Source: Parachlamydiales bacterium | GTDB lineage: Bacteria; Chlamydiota; Chlamydiia; Chlamydiales; Rhabdochlamydiaceae | Direction of reading: 5' to 3' | DNA length: 64,000 bases | NCBI GenBank assembly: GCA_003153295.1 | Contig: PLXY01000008.1 | Location: 1 to 64,000 of the forward strand | In this document: positions 27,101-35,479 of the stretch, piece by piece | How positions within the stretch are numbered: the first letter of the stretch is position 1 | How the letters are laid out: every line of letters begins with the position of its first letter | Notes under the pieces: generated by a model | What the model was told of the DNA's origin: nothing | Databases searched by the model: none | What the model saw: only the letters and a program-made list of their open reading frames with translations | Program-made: the position numbers and the translations under genes

Positions 27101-27607
27101 AAAGAGATCAAACGCATTTCCCCGTTTTTTAAATTTACACCTGCCTGAAAAAGTATAGGCGGCTTTTTCTTGGGTTTTTAGATTGATTGCTTCCAACTGG
27201 TTCAATTTCATCATCCGGATAGAAAGAGATCGAGGTAATGATAACTGGGGTGGAGAGGGCTCGCTATCCTTCGGGGCAAATCGATAAACGGTTTTATCAG
27301 CGCTCAAATAGCTAATGCCGATTTTTTTGCTGAGAAGCGGCAAGATTGCAAGCCGGATCCTTAAACGATCGATCTCAATCGTATCGGTTTCATTGAGTTT
27401 TAGCTGAATTTGCGAAAGGGTCCATTTAAGGGGAAGCTCGCCATCGATTTTTTCAATTTTAAGCTCGAGCCCATGCTGCAATGCAATCTCTTCTAAAACG
27501 GTGGCAATTTTATCTTTGGCCCACTGGCTTTGGACAAATAGCAGCAAGCCTAGCGTCACTGCAAGAATGAGGACAGCTGAACTTAAAATCCATTTTAACC
27601 ATTTCAT
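24146..27607 (-). CDS. tamB: TamB-like translocation and assembly protein (AsmA/DUF490)
   Basis: An 1153-aa protein. Residues about 1-28 are a signal anchor (MKWLKWILSSAVLILAVTLG). The rest is a very long series of amphipathic beta-strands, the groove-like bridge seen in TamB/AsmA-type lipid carriers. The C-terminal about 330 residues contain the conserved TamB region, including SKGKFSFSGKDFKITEGEVSF-like strands and PPLSTSSILARILFNKDV...TASQAGQLA. It spans the periplasm and works with an Omp85-family partner, here encoded immediately upstream (stop and start share one base, TGATG). The length is close to E. coli TamB (1259 aa). Confidence 0.9.
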   Translation of the reverse strand: MKWLKWILSSAVLILAVTLGLLLFVQSQWAKDKIATVLEEIALQHGLELKIEKIDGELPLKWTLSQIQLKLNETDTIEIDRLRIRLAILPLLSKKIGISYLSADKTVYRFAPKDSEPSPPQLSLPRSLSIRMMKLNQLEAINLKTQEKAAYTFSGRCKFKKRGNAFDLFAKLYSADLDCTLFLQGNKKTDQVAADLDLDVKSEKAFAPFTDIPFANSFHLKTQCAGPWKVWKNILLTPHNPVLLNPINGQLNLEILQLNLPEWQAQEHLTLTTDYSLFSDRSFSLSSLVFNTDMLSIKGKTQFDNQLLPKNIECTFSLPHLSRLVPYLGGGVKGDIRCNERECRISMKAEKLDIRKASFNTARLTLQAERDSNGWNGSWNTSAAHASHEILEFKGSGLFKFQNKRLELSNFSLLAPSASIVGDLAVDVPSMTNLSGGLAFQIGNLELFTALSPFPLAGQMGGKIDFQENDTRCHAIAKSFKAGKFISDQVVLDLFATDIFHQIKGKLDFEIQKSYLADIFLSSGNYSMAWNSTDWSYSIKTQGEWKYPFNIASQGHFSYTPDQFKFHCDSLQGNLVQKNLVLQRPFILLFQKDAVALSDFHLKIDEGYIHSSFQVNPQTSIIDVQAQHFPLDFLTLLSPRLSLQGLSSIDVELQGTNNDLVGHLNLLLEHADIFPAGVTTPIQTKASLQANLNHDVMQLHSHIVATGEQFIELSATVPLSYQVYPFQLHIDPKKNFAGQCTVEGHIEQLFDFINIGTQRFGGFLSSRLVCSGTLDKPVLFGPLSIQNGFYQNYFIGISLNNAQIQATANGTTVDLQHIDLTDEGQGTASATAIFQLKPTLPFSIDGHISHFNVVHFDWLAAACSGPFTIDGNLREALVTGSLTIDEAQIQIPDQLPSEIPTLPVTFINQPESYIPPVQSTPPYPFHYDLQIQGDKNIHLTGHGIDAELTGDLHLTGENLNVTTDGSLKVNKGKFSFSGKDFKITEGEVSFKGGESFINLTSNLDLNELNVTVTFRGSFRSPQLQFQSNPPLSTSSILARILFNKDVTELTASQAGQLAYTIISLSGGSGPNLLETIHKNLGIDRLGISSNEETGKVSVQIGKYLTEGVMITLSQSTEQSHVIVEVELKGGFVLQAETHFNDQGKYIFKWNKNY

Positions 27608-29370
27608 CAGAAAGTTTGACCTATGCTGAATAAGATTCTGTATAACGGATCGATGTGTTTGCGTCGATCCAATGGAAAGGCCACGTCAAGTCTCAAAGGG
27701 CCTAAAAAAGTAAAATAACGGAATCCTAGCCCTGCTGATTTAAACCACTTTTCATGCATTTTAGGCAGCGGCGTCAAATAGACGCTTCCTATATCAAAGA
27801 AAGGAACGAGTCCGATGGTTTTACTAACCCTAAAGCGAGTCTCAAAAGTATAAAAAATGCCTGACCGTCCGCCAATTGGTTTATGTCCATGGTGTAAAGG
27901 GCTGACGGTATGGTAGCTGTAGCCGCGAAGATCTTGATCAGATCCACCCAAAACCCTTTTAGGAACGGGAACGGCATGTAAATTCAAACTGACGATAGAG
28001 TCGACCATGATCTGCTGGGCCAAGACCAGGAATTCTTTCCCAATCACAGGAAAGTAATTCATATAGACGACAGAATTATAAAGATAAAACTGGTCGCCAT
28101 GCGATAGATTAATCGAAGGGATGGTTTTAAATTCGAGTGTGGCTCCGCGAGTTGCATTGAGAAGATGATTGGCAGAGCTCCAGCGGAAGTATAGGGGGAT
28201 TTCTAAAAGAGTGTAAGGTCTGTTAAGGACAGAATCCGTGACAAAAAGCCGTTCCTCTTTAATTCCAATGGAGACACGGTATTTTGTCCCAATTCTTCTC
28301 TCGATACGATTGGTGATGCTATAAGACTGTTGATGATAGGCCAAGATCGATTCTTGCATCGACTGGGCCTGTAAAATATAGTCTTGGTCTATTTTCCAGA
28401 AATCAGGCACGAAGAAAGTCCCGGTTCCCGTATGCGTCCGTGCAGTGACATCCCCTTGCAAAGAGAGTTTTCTTCCAAGTCCTGAGATATTGCGATTTTC
28501 CCACCCAAATGTCAAACCGGGCCCGAAAAAGGTCTCATAGCTGGCACCGACATTGACGCTATGGTGTTTGGTCTCCGTGGCATCGATCCTCATCCCGAGT
28601 TCATGGTTTCCACTCGGCTCTAAATCATGCGCGACAATGATCGAATTGAAAAGTCCTGTATCCAGCAATTTTTGCTGGGTCTTGTCGATGAGCCGTGTGT
28701 CGTAGATATCTCCTGTCTTCCAGACGATTTTATTTTCAAAAAGTTTTCTTTTGACGTGTCGAGATCCTTGAATCGTCGTCGGTCCAAACTTCACCAGAGG
28801 TCCTGCATCGATTTTTACATGCGCTGCAAAAGTCTTCGTCTTATAGTCCGCAATCATTTCTTGATTTTCGGTCCTAGCGAGGGGATGGCCGCATTCTCCT
28901 AAGAGTTCGAGCGCTTTTTCTTCTGCCTCTAAAATATGGAGGGTGATCGCGGGCTTTCCCAGTTCTATTCCTAAATTCTGGGGTTGCAAGTTGGCGCATT
29001 CAAGAGGTTTTCCTTCTGAAGTCACTTCGACATCGAATTCACTAATGGTATAAGCCGGTCCTGGAAGCATCATCACAAAAATCTGGACTTCATCCTCTTC
29101 TTCTTGGATGCGGATCTGCACAGTCGCTTCGTAATACCCATGGGAATGAAGAGCTTTGATGATGTCAGGGATGTCAGAATCAGCGCGGAATCTCAGGGCA
29201 TTGAGTGAAACAGGGGCCTTTTTTTTCAATGTTGTCAAAAAGGAAGCCGATTTAACAGTTTCAAGCGCATCGGGATCGTTTAGCCCAATGAAATGGACAG
29301 CATACTCCAGACAGCTTGCCATTATTGTGGGAAAGATAAATAAAACGATCCTCTTGAACATGAAAACCAT
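27607..29370 (-). CDS. tamA: TamA-like Omp85-family outer-membrane protein
   Basis: A 587-aa protein. A hydrophobic N-terminus (residues about 5-20) serves as export signal. POTRA-type repeats occupy about 35-270 (e.g. ALHSHGYYEATVQIRI and GSRHVKRKLFENKIVWKTGD). The barrel starts near 275 (VNVGASYETFFGPGLTFGW) and ends with GLGFRYFTFLGPLRLDVAFPL...FSIGQTF, a C-terminal Phe as in Omp85 proteins. GGSDQDLRGY near residue 470 is the L6-loop VRGY/F equivalent. The size equals E. coli TamA (577 aa). It forms a two-gene unit with tamB. BamA itself is not in the window. Confidence 0.9.
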   Translation of the reverse strand: MVFMFKRIVLFIFPTIMASCLEYAVHFIGLNDPDALETVKSASFLTTLKKKAPVSLNALRFRADSDIPDIIKALHSHGYYEATVQIRIQEEEDEVQIFVMMLPGPAYTISEFDVEVTSEGKPLECANLQPQNLGIELGKPAITLHILEAEEKALELLGECGHPLARTENQEMIADYKTKTFAAHVKIDAGPLVKFGPTTIQGSRHVKRKLFENKIVWKTGDIYDTRLIDKTQQKLLDTGLFNSIIVAHDLEPSGNHELGMRIDATETKHHSVNVGASYETFFGPGLTFGWENRNISGLGRKLSLQGDVTARTHTGTGTFFVPDFWKIDQDYILQAQSMQESILAYHQQSYSITNRIERRIGTKYRVSIGIKEERLFVTDSVLNRPYTLLEIPLYFRWSSANHLLNATRGATLEFKTIPSINLSHGDQFYLYNSVVYMNYFPVIGKEFLVLAQQIMVDSIVSLNLHAVPVPKRVLGGSDQDLRGYSYHTVSPLHHGHKPIGGRSGIFYTFETRFRVSKTIGLVPFFDIGSVYLTPLPKMHEKWFKSAGLGFRYFTFLGPLRLDVAFPLDRRKHIDPLYRILFSIGQTF

Positions 29371-29446
29371 TTTGCCAGAGTGGAGAAGTCTTTGGAAATC
29401 CTTTTTCTTCTAGAGGGTAAAAAGAATGATCCTGTAAAATTTTTGC

Positions 29447-30016
29447 ATGACTGCAATAACAAAATCTTCTTACATGGTCCCTTTTGTTCCGGGTCCTACC
29501 TATAAACTCCGGCCTATTTTTGCCTTCGCGAAGACGGTGATAGAAAAAGCTGATTTAATGTGGCTTGATATTGAGAAATTAGCTGTCGATTTACCTCAGC
29601 GAGTTCAAATTTTAGAGGACAACGTGACTTTCATAGGTCCTGTCAGTATTCGGCCGCCTTACAATCCCCGGTTGGGTCCCTTTCAACACCTTCCACAAGG
29701 CCGTGTATATAACTATGTACTTAGAGGTCTTTTGTTTTCTGTTTTGTTGGTCACTTCAACAGCAACCTTAATTTTTTCTATCGTTATACAAGATCATATT
29801 AAAAAGAGACTGTTGCTCGAACGACAAGAGAGAAGGGAATATCAAGACGTGGGTTGGCTAGCTCGAACCTTTGTTAAAATACATCCTATCGCTTGTGCTC
29901 TGATCACGGGCGTTATAATAACTTCCATCCCCCCACTTGTTAGTGTTTTGACCTCTACTAGAAAACCTATGATTGAATTTTATGAGTGGCCTTTTACAGT
30001 TGTGAGAATAACGTAA
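29447..30016 (+). CDS. Membrane protein with two transmembrane segments
   Basis: A 189-aa protein. Soluble N-terminal half, then two hydrophobic segments (about residues 92-115 and 146-170) separated by a highly charged loop of about 30 residues (KKRLLLERQERREYQ). I recognise no family. The stop overlaps the hemL start by one base (TAATG), so the two are probably co-transcribed and coupled. It is divergent from tamA with 76 bp between. An inclusion-membrane protein is possible because of the paired segments, but the loop is longer than in typical Inc proteins. Confidence 0.7.
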   Translation: MTAITKSSYMVPFVPGPTYKLRPIFAFAKTVIEKADLMWLDIEKLAVDLPQRVQILEDNVTFIGPVSIRPPYNPRLGPFQHLPQGRVYNYVLRGLLFSVLLVTSTATLIFSIVIQDHIKKRLLLERQERREYQDVGWLARTFVKIHPIACALITGVIITSIPPLVSVLTSTRKPMIEFYEWPFTVVRIT

Positions 30017-31287
30017 TGCCCCATCGAACAAACAGTCGAGCTATTTTCCAAGATTCTTGCCAAGTCATTCCCGGAGGAGTCAATTCACCCACACGGGCTT
30101 TTCCAGGCTTAGACATGACGCCCTTAATTGCCGCTCGAGGAGAAGGAGCTGTTGTTTGGGATGCAGATGGCCATGCCTATATAGACTATTGCTGCAGCTG
30201 GGGAGCTTTGATTTTAGGCCACTGCCATCCGGCCGTTGTTGAAGCAGCAACCGAGCAAATGAGACTCGGTGCTGGTTTTGGGATGGCGACGCCTCCTGAA
30301 TTAGCGATTGCTCAAAAAATTTGTCAACATCTTCCTTCGATTGAAAAAGTCCGTTTTGTTTCTTCCGGCACTGAAGCAACCATGAGCGCCATCAGACTTG
30401 CGCGGGGTTATACAGGTAAAGACAAGATTGTGAAGTTTGATGGCCATTACCATGGCCATTCCGATGGACTTTTAGTCCGCTCCGGGTCAGCCGTCGTCCA
30501 GATCAATCTTGAAGCTTCTTCCAAGGGCGTGCCTGCTGATTTCGTCCGACACACGGTCTGTCTTCCTTTTAATGATTTAGAAACTGCCCGCAATTTCATT
30601 CGAAGCCATGACGATATTGCAGGAGTGATCTTAGAGCCAGTAGCGGGTAATATGGGCCTAGTTCCAGCTGATCCAGATTTTCTGGCCATGCTCCGCGAAG
30701 AGACCGAAAAAAAAGGGATTGTTTTGATTTTTGATGAAGTGATCAGTGGATTCCGGATCGGATTGCAGGGCGCGCAAGGCCACTATCAAATCACACCCGA
30801 TCTTACCTGTTTAGGAAAAATCATCGGCGCAGGTTTTCCAGCAGCAGCGTTCGGTGGTAAAGCTTCGATTATGAATCAGCTGGCCCCTTTAGGGGAGGTG
30901 TATCAAGCAGGGACTCTGTCAGGCCATCCTGTCGCTATGAGAGCGGGACTTGCAGCATTGGAGCAATTAGAAGAGCCCGGCTTTTATGAAAAGCTCGAAG
31001 CAAAGACAACCTATCTTGTCGAAGCACTTCGACAGATGATGCACGACAATAAGATCACCGGCTGCGTGAATCAGCTCGGATCGATGTTTACTCCCTTTTT
31101 CGGGGCTTTTGAAGTGCGTAACAAAATCACCTTAGACCAACAGCTTTATTGTAAGTTCTTCAAACAGCTTTTCCAGCAGGGGATTTATATGGCTCCTTCT
31201 CCTTATGAAGCCAACTTCATTTCCAGCGCCCATACCGATGAACAACTCGAAAGAACTCGACAAGCCTGTCTAGATCTTTCTTTTTAA
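30016..31287 (+). CDS. hemL: Glutamate-1-semialdehyde 2,1-aminomutase
   Basis: A 423-aa PLP enzyme that converts glutamate-1-semialdehyde to 5-aminolevulinate, the tetrapyrrole precursor in the C5 pathway. Recognisable are SCQVIPGGVNSPTRAFPG at the N-terminus, VSSGTEATMSAIRLARGYTG (PLP phosphate site), DGHYHGHSD, IFDEVISGFR and the PLP Lys in CLGKIIGAGFP. The ATG at 30016 gives a normal length; an in-frame ATG 30 bases upstream overlaps the previous gene and adds unrelated residues. Full length, with no missing motif. Confidence 0.95.
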   Translation: MPHRTNSRAIFQDSCQVIPGGVNSPTRAFPGLDMTPLIAARGEGAVVWDADGHAYIDYCCSWGALILGHCHPAVVEAATEQMRLGAGFGMATPPELAIAQKICQHLPSIEKVRFVSSGTEATMSAIRLARGYTGKDKIVKFDGHYHGHSDGLLVRSGSAVVQINLEASSKGVPADFVRHTVCLPFNDLETARNFIRSHDDIAGVILEPVAGNMGLVPADPDFLAMLREETEKKGIVLIFDEVISGFRIGLQGAQGHYQITPDLTCLGKIIGAGFPAAAFGGKASIMNQLAPLGEVYQAGTLSGHPVAMRAGLAALEQLEEPGFYEKLEAKTTYLVEALRQMMHDNKITGCVNQLGSMFTPFFGAFEVRNKITLDQQLYCKFFKQLFQQGIYMAPSPYEANFISSAHTDEQLERTRQACLDLSF

Positions 31288-31308
31288 TGCTTTAATTTTG
31301 GAGACCCT

Positions 31309-32541
31309 ATGCAATCGATTTTTCGTGGATTGATTCTTTTACTTTCTTTGATTCCCATTTTTGGAGCTGCTGAACTTTCGGTCGGTGTGGGAAAAATAGA
31401 CATAACTCCTCCTATTGGATCACCTTCAGCCGGGCATCCAGAACGCAAAGGCGCAGGGATGGAAGGGATTCATGATCCGTTGTTAGCAACAGCTCTTTTT
31501 ATCGATAACGGAGAAAAGCAAATCGCTTTTTGCAGCGTTGACAATCTCGGATTTAGCTATGAAATGGTACAAGCTGTGATCAAGCGGGTCCATGATCATC
31601 CTTGCCTAGAAAATTGTGAAGTCTACATCGGCTCTTCCCATACTCATTCCGGCGGCGGGGGTTATATGAATGTTCCTGTCATCGGTACTGTCTTGGCCGG
31701 TGCTTATAATCCTCAACTTTTTGATTTTTATATAGAAAAGACAGCCGAGGCAATTATTCAAGCGAGTCAAGAGACGATCGAGGGTAAAATCGGTATTGGT
31801 TACGGCTCTGCTGAAGATTTAAGTAAATACCGCGGCGCATGGCCAGAAAATGTTACGCCTATTTCAGACGTTGCCGTGATTAAAATCACCCGTCATGATG
31901 GAAGTCCCTTTGCTATCCTCTTTAATTACCCCTTACATCCGACAGTATTGAAAAGCAAAAATCGTCAGTTCTCTGCCGATTTTGTTGGCTACACTAGAGG
32001 TCATATTCAGTCTCTTTTAGGAAGAGATCTCCAACCGATTTATTTCAATGGCGCCCAAGGAGATATCATTCCTCAAGTGGAAGACAATACTTTTGAGACC
32101 TGCGATGCTATCGGAAAATCTCTGGCTAAAACGGTCCAGGAAATCTGGGATAAGACTGCGGTTACCGATTCTTTAACGATTGCCACTCAGAAAATTGTCT
32201 ATGAATTCGAGCCTCAACCGACTCCTGCCGGACTTAAACTTCCAGTAGCGCAACATAAGACTGAAATGAATGCCATCCTCTTGAATCAAACCCATGCATT
32301 CATCACGATTCCAGGAGAGCTGAGCACGGTTTACGATCAACGTTTAAAAGAGGCGGGTAAAAAATGGGGATACGATCATGTCTCTATTTTTGGACTGACT
32401 AATGATGCCCACGGCTATATCATTTTGCCTGAGGCTTGGAGAAAAAAGACCTTTGAATCGAACCTTTCCTTCGGTGGAGAAAACTATGGTGATGAGACGG
32501 AAAAGAAAGCTGTTTTTCTCTTAGAATCCAAACTTAAATAA
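31309..32541 (+). CDS. Exported neutral-ceramidase-family protein, Ser nucleophile replaced
   Basis: A 410-aa protein with a signal peptide (about residues 1-20). The body matches the N-terminal domain of neutral/alkaline ceramidases (VGVGKIDITPPIG, GSSHTHSGGG, NYPLHPTVL). By comparison with Pseudomonas ceramidase, the four zinc ligands correspond to His111 (or 113), His210, Glu337 and Tyr370. The catalytic Ser of the GDVSP motif is Ile254 here (GDIIP), and the C-terminal domain is absent (410 versus about 650 residues). It may therefore be a zinc amidase with another substrate. It lies 21 bp downstream of hemL. Confidence 0.82.
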   Translation: MQSIFRGLILLLSLIPIFGAAELSVGVGKIDITPPIGSPSAGHPERKGAGMEGIHDPLLATALFIDNGEKQIAFCSVDNLGFSYEMVQAVIKRVHDHPCLENCEVYIGSSHTHSGGGGYMNVPVIGTVLAGAYNPQLFDFYIEKTAEAIIQASQETIEGKIGIGYGSAEDLSKYRGAWPENVTPISDVAVIKITRHDGSPFAILFNYPLHPTVLKSKNRQFSADFVGYTRGHIQSLLGRDLQPIYFNGAQGDIIPQVEDNTFETCDAIGKSLAKTVQEIWDKTAVTDSLTIATQKIVYEFEPQPTPAGLKLPVAQHKTEMNAILLNQTHAFITIPGELSTVYDQRLKEAGKKWGYDHVSIFGLTNDAHGYIILPEAWRKKTFESNLSFGGENYGDETEKKAVFLLESKLK

Positions 32542-32562
32542 ATTTTATGTCATAATCCAAAA

Positions 32563-33132
32563 ATGGCACGGACACTATCGCAGAAGTTCGAAGAGCTGGC
32601 GCATCAATGCAAAGGGCGCCGGCATATGACCATCCAAGAGATCTTCGATCTCATGGATCCGCCTGAAGAATCGCTGATCGCGTGGATTCTCTATCTTCCT
32701 TTTATTTTGTGTTTTGAGATTCCGGGTTTTTGGATCGTTGCGAGCCTTTTAATCATCTGGCAAGGGATACGAACAGCGCTCCATAAAAAATTCTGGATTC
32801 CCAAAAAGCTTAAAAAGAGACAGATCTCTGGTGATCTGGCCGCTCATTATCTTTCTTATGTAGTGAAGTTTTTGAAAAAACTTGAAAAGATCGCGCATCC
32901 TAGAGGAACGATCTACCAACACCATCCGCTGCTCCTGACATTCAATGGATGCATGATGGCTTTAGGAGGATGCTTTTTGCTTTTCCCTATCGGAATAACT
33001 CTGGTACCGGGTCTTGGCGTCTTTTTACTTTCTTTGGGAATGTTAGAAGAAGATATTCTGTGGATGGTCTGCGCCTATGGAATTTTTGCCATTCATACAG
33101 CGCATGCGATCGCTATTTTGGTTCTTCGATAA
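32563..33132 (+). CDS. ExoD-family membrane protein
   Basis: A 189-aa protein. The cytoplasmic N-terminus (ELAHQCKGRRHMTIQEIFDLM) and the four hydrophobic segments fit the ExoD family: about residues 38-70 (LPFILCFEIPGFWIVASLLIIWQG), 122-160 and 165-188. The conserved pieces WIPKKLKKRQI and KIAHPRG correspond to the WLP...R and LE...RPR motifs of the family. The role is unknown beyond an early link to exopolysaccharide in Rhizobium. It lies 21 bp downstream of the ceramidase-like gene; its 3-prime end overlaps the convergent FliO-like gene by 20 bp. Confidence 0.85.
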   Translation: MARTLSQKFEELAHQCKGRRHMTIQEIFDLMDPPEESLIAWILYLPFILCFEIPGFWIVASLLIIWQGIRTALHKKFWIPKKLKKRQISGDLAAHYLSYVVKFLKKLEKIAHPRGTIYQHHPLLLTFNGCMMALGGCFLLFPIGITLVPGLGVFLLSLGMLEEDILWMVCAYGIFAIHTAHAIAILVLR

Positions 33133-33520
33133 ACTCTTCGAGATTCATCAGATGCTTCACTTCTAATTGCGACTCAGCGATGACCGATTGCTGACCGTCG
33201 ACATCGATGATATAAAGCATAGTTTTAGGGCTTAAAGGCCTTTTTTCAATGATCTTGATCGACCGGTTGCTGTTGCCTTGGGCCCAGCGTCCTTGTCCGA
33301 TCTTTTTGAGCAGCCAAACCGTGAAGAAGATCCCCACTACTAGGGCAATTAATACCAAAAACATTTTTAAAAATGCCCCTTCATAGCCAGGGACCATATC
33401 GACCGGAGGGGTGATAGGCATCACAGGCTCAGGAGGAACGGCATTAGGGTCTACAGAAGGAGAAGCAGGAGAGATATCTGCTCCGAAAAGTAAAAAATTG
33501 ATGAGTTGTATCATATTCAC
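33113..33520 (-). CDS. FliO-like membrane protein
   Basis: A 135-aa protein. A Pro-rich N-terminal stretch (about 15-45) is followed by one transmembrane helix (about 50-70, FLKMFLVLIALVVGIFFTVW), a basic patch and a small beta domain with IKIIEKRPLSPKTMLYIIDVDGQQSVIAES. This is the layout and core motif of FliO/MopB proteins that help assemble the flagellar export gate. Chlamydiae are non-motile but keep flagellar export homologues (FlhA, FliF, FliI types), so a role in that apparatus is plausible. No other flagellar gene is present here. The 3-prime ends overlap with the ExoD-like gene. Confidence 0.68.
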   Translation of the reverse strand: MNMIQLINFLLFGADISPASPSVDPNAVPPEPVMPITPPVDMVPGYEGAFLKMFLVLIALVVGIFFTVWLLKKIGQGRWAQGNSNRSIKIIEKRPLSPKTMLYIIDVDGQQSVIAESQLEVKHLMNLEEFIEEPK

Positions 33521-33571
33521 ATCATGAGCGGTATACAGTTTTTTTTCAAGGTGAGAAACGAATTTTTAGAC

Positions 33572-33577
33572 TATAAT
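33572..33577 (+). promoter_or_regulatory. TATAAT promoter-like hexamer close to a start codon
   Basis: A perfect TATAAT ends 7 bases before the ATG at 33585. If used, the message would have almost no leader. No convincing -35 hexamer at ideal spacing. Confidence 0.35.
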
Positions 33578-33584
33578 CCTTCGC

Positions 33585-34694
33585 ATGAAAGCTGTCGAAC
33601 TAGCCCTCAAAGCCGCAAGAAAAAGACAAAGTGAGATCACCCGCTTTGTCCATCACTGCACTGAAAATCCTGAGAAAAGCAGCGAGACGATTCCCACGTA
33701 TGAGAATTTTTGTTTTGCCTTAGCTCTATTGAGAAGCCGCCTTGCAGAAAATGTCTTAGAAGCCAAAGCCCTTCTGGAGAAGTTGCTAGCTTTTCAAGTC
33801 AACCAAGAGTTTCCTGTCTATCTCCATGAATATCCTCTCTGCCGCTACGCAGGACTTAAATCGAAACTCGCTCCGGTGATTTTTTATATCTTAAGAGATT
33901 TTCACATGGTTTTAGGAGACAAGCTACGGTCTCAGCTCCAAGCCTTACAAGTCCCTCTAGAAACAGTTGAATCACCAAAAACACCCGAAGACTGGGCGGA
34001 GTTTTTGATCCAGGCGCAGATAACAGGACAAGATAAAACACCTGCCTTTCAATTTTGGGACCGCAGCTGTCTCTCTTTTATCGGCCCGCAACGGCAAGAA
34101 AGGGGAGAGCCTGCTCTCACGCTGTACGATCTCTTTTTGGGAGAATGGGGCGGCCAGTATGCTTTTCGAGCCTTGCAAGATCATCCTACCCATTTGCGCG
34201 CCTGCTTAATCTATCCTGCTGAAATTTCTCTAGAAACATTACCGACTCAAACAGTACAGCACAAATTTTGGGGAACCGGCCATCCGACCCATTCAGTTGT
34301 CTTAAGCACACAGGGGAGTATCACTGAAGAAAACCAGAGTGTAAAAATTGTACTTCCAGAAAAAGAAACACAAGAAGAAATGGAGATCGCTTTTTATTAC
34401 AATCTTCATCCCGATACACAAGTGACGATCAATCACCAAAAAGCGACATCTTTTCAACTCGGAGATACTGTTCAGCTCATCTCCAAAGGTCGTCATATAG
34501 AGCTTTCGTTTGCACTAGAATCAGGCGAAGGACAATTCTGGGGCCATCTCTATCGAGCGAATAGGCCCGGGCAGCTGTGCTGCAAAGGCCTAGAAAAGCA
34601 CGAAGCTTTCGATGGAGTTATCGGACTCCGAACCATCAAAAGAGATTTATTATCATCGATCAAAGTTTTGATCAAAGATAGCAACTCAAGTTGA
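33585..34694 (+). CDS. Unknown two-domain protein (helical, then beta-rich)
   Basis: A 369-aa protein without signal peptide. Residues about 1-215 are helical with repeated Arg/Leu-rich helices (FALALLRSRLAENVLEAKALLEKLL, FPVYLHEYPLCRYAGLKSKLAP), reminiscent of alpha-toroid domains. Residues about 220-369 are beta-rich (VQHKFWGTGHPTHSVVLST, IELSFALESGEGQFWGHLYR). Such a layout occurs in polysaccharide lyases, but I see no catalytic motif and do not claim one. No Shine-Dalgarno sequence precedes the ATG; a TATAAT hexamer is unusually close. It is divergent from the FliO-like gene. The last 9 bp overlap the convergent next gene. Confidence 0.7.
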   Translation: MKAVELALKAARKRQSEITRFVHHCTENPEKSSETIPTYENFCFALALLRSRLAENVLEAKALLEKLLAFQVNQEFPVYLHEYPLCRYAGLKSKLAPVIFYILRDFHMVLGDKLRSQLQALQVPLETVESPKTPEDWAEFLIQAQITGQDKTPAFQFWDRSCLSFIGPQRQERGEPALTLYDLFLGEWGGQYAFRALQDHPTHLRACLIYPAEISLETLPTQTVQHKFWGTGHPTHSVVLSTQGSITEENQSVKIVLPEKETQEEMEIAFYYNLHPDTQVTINHQKATSFQLGDTVQLISKGRHIELSFALESGEGQFWGHLYRANRPGQLCCKGLEKHEAFDGVIGLRTIKRDLLSSIKVLIKDSNSS

Positions 34695-35357
34695 AATTCC
34701 ATAAGACTTATTGACTAACCAGCTTATACCCGGTGTATTAACCCCATATGTAAAGCCTTTTTCTAAGACTTTGATTAAGCCAAAAAGTCCTAAGGTATAT
34801 AAAGCACCTTCCAATGTTTTAACTTTAAGCCCATAAACATGGGCTGCTATGAGCGTTATAGTCAAAGGACAGAGATGTTTAACTGCGGTGCCATACAGTA
34901 ATTTTTCCCGATCATTCTTCTTTCTATCTTTAGTATTGTGTTCTATAGAAGCTTTTAAAAAAATGTTGAGAGCTGCTTTTGTAAAAAAAGTTGTCCCAAC
35001 TAGAAGGGCGACTTTAAAAGAGCCTGCTAAAACGGGCTCAACTGAAGCAGATGCATTGGGTTTATATCTATGCGCAAGCTCATTGGCTGCGATAGCAAGT
35101 CCTGCAGAAAGTGCAATCGTAGGTAAGTGATAGATCGTCTTGCTGACAGTCCATACTGCTCCAGCGACTAGTAATGTTGCTCCCGCTAAAAGCGTAGACA
35201 TTCCTTGGGTGAGAAAGACTGTAAGAGGATTGGGTGCTGCATTTTTTGCCTCCTCTTGCTGGGCTAATACTCGTTGTGTAGATAGTAGTAATGCTTGTAG
35301 ACCAGCTAAATCAACTTCTTCCCCTGCTACTCTTCGTCCTGCACCATATGCTGCCAT
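34686..35357 (-). CDS. Hydrophobic membrane protein, inclusion-protein-like
   Basis: A 223-aa protein with AGGAG five bases before its ATG. A polar N-terminus (about 1-42) is followed by a paired hydrophobic region (about 50-90, MSTLLAGATLLVAGAVWTV and TIALSAGLAIAANEL) and two or three weaker hydrophobic stretches up to residue 210. There is no signal peptide. Soluble N-terminus plus bilobed hydrophobic region is the architecture of chlamydial Inc proteins, which are type III secreted into the inclusion membrane; that is an architectural guess only. It is convergent with the gene on its left, and 122 bp separate it from the divergent lipase-like gene. Confidence 0.7.
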   Translation of the reverse strand: MAAYGAGRRVAGEEVDLAGLQALLLSTQRVLAQQEEAKNAAPNPLTVFLTQGMSTLLAGATLLVAGAVWTVSKTIYHLPTIALSAGLAIAANELAHRYKPNASASVEPVLAGSFKVALLVGTTFFTKAALNIFLKASIEHNTKDRKKNDREKLLYGTAVKHLCPLTITLIAAHVYGLKVKTLEGALYTLGLFGLIKVLEKGFTYGVNTPGISWLVNKSYGIST

Positions 35358-35479
35358 ATAAACTCCTTTTTTTAACGTGATATCTTACTGCGATTTTTCA
35401 ATTTTCTCCTATTAGTTTTTTTTAGAAGCTCTATCTTTGATAGTGCGCAGGATAGGAAAATCTGATAAAAGAGAGTTCT

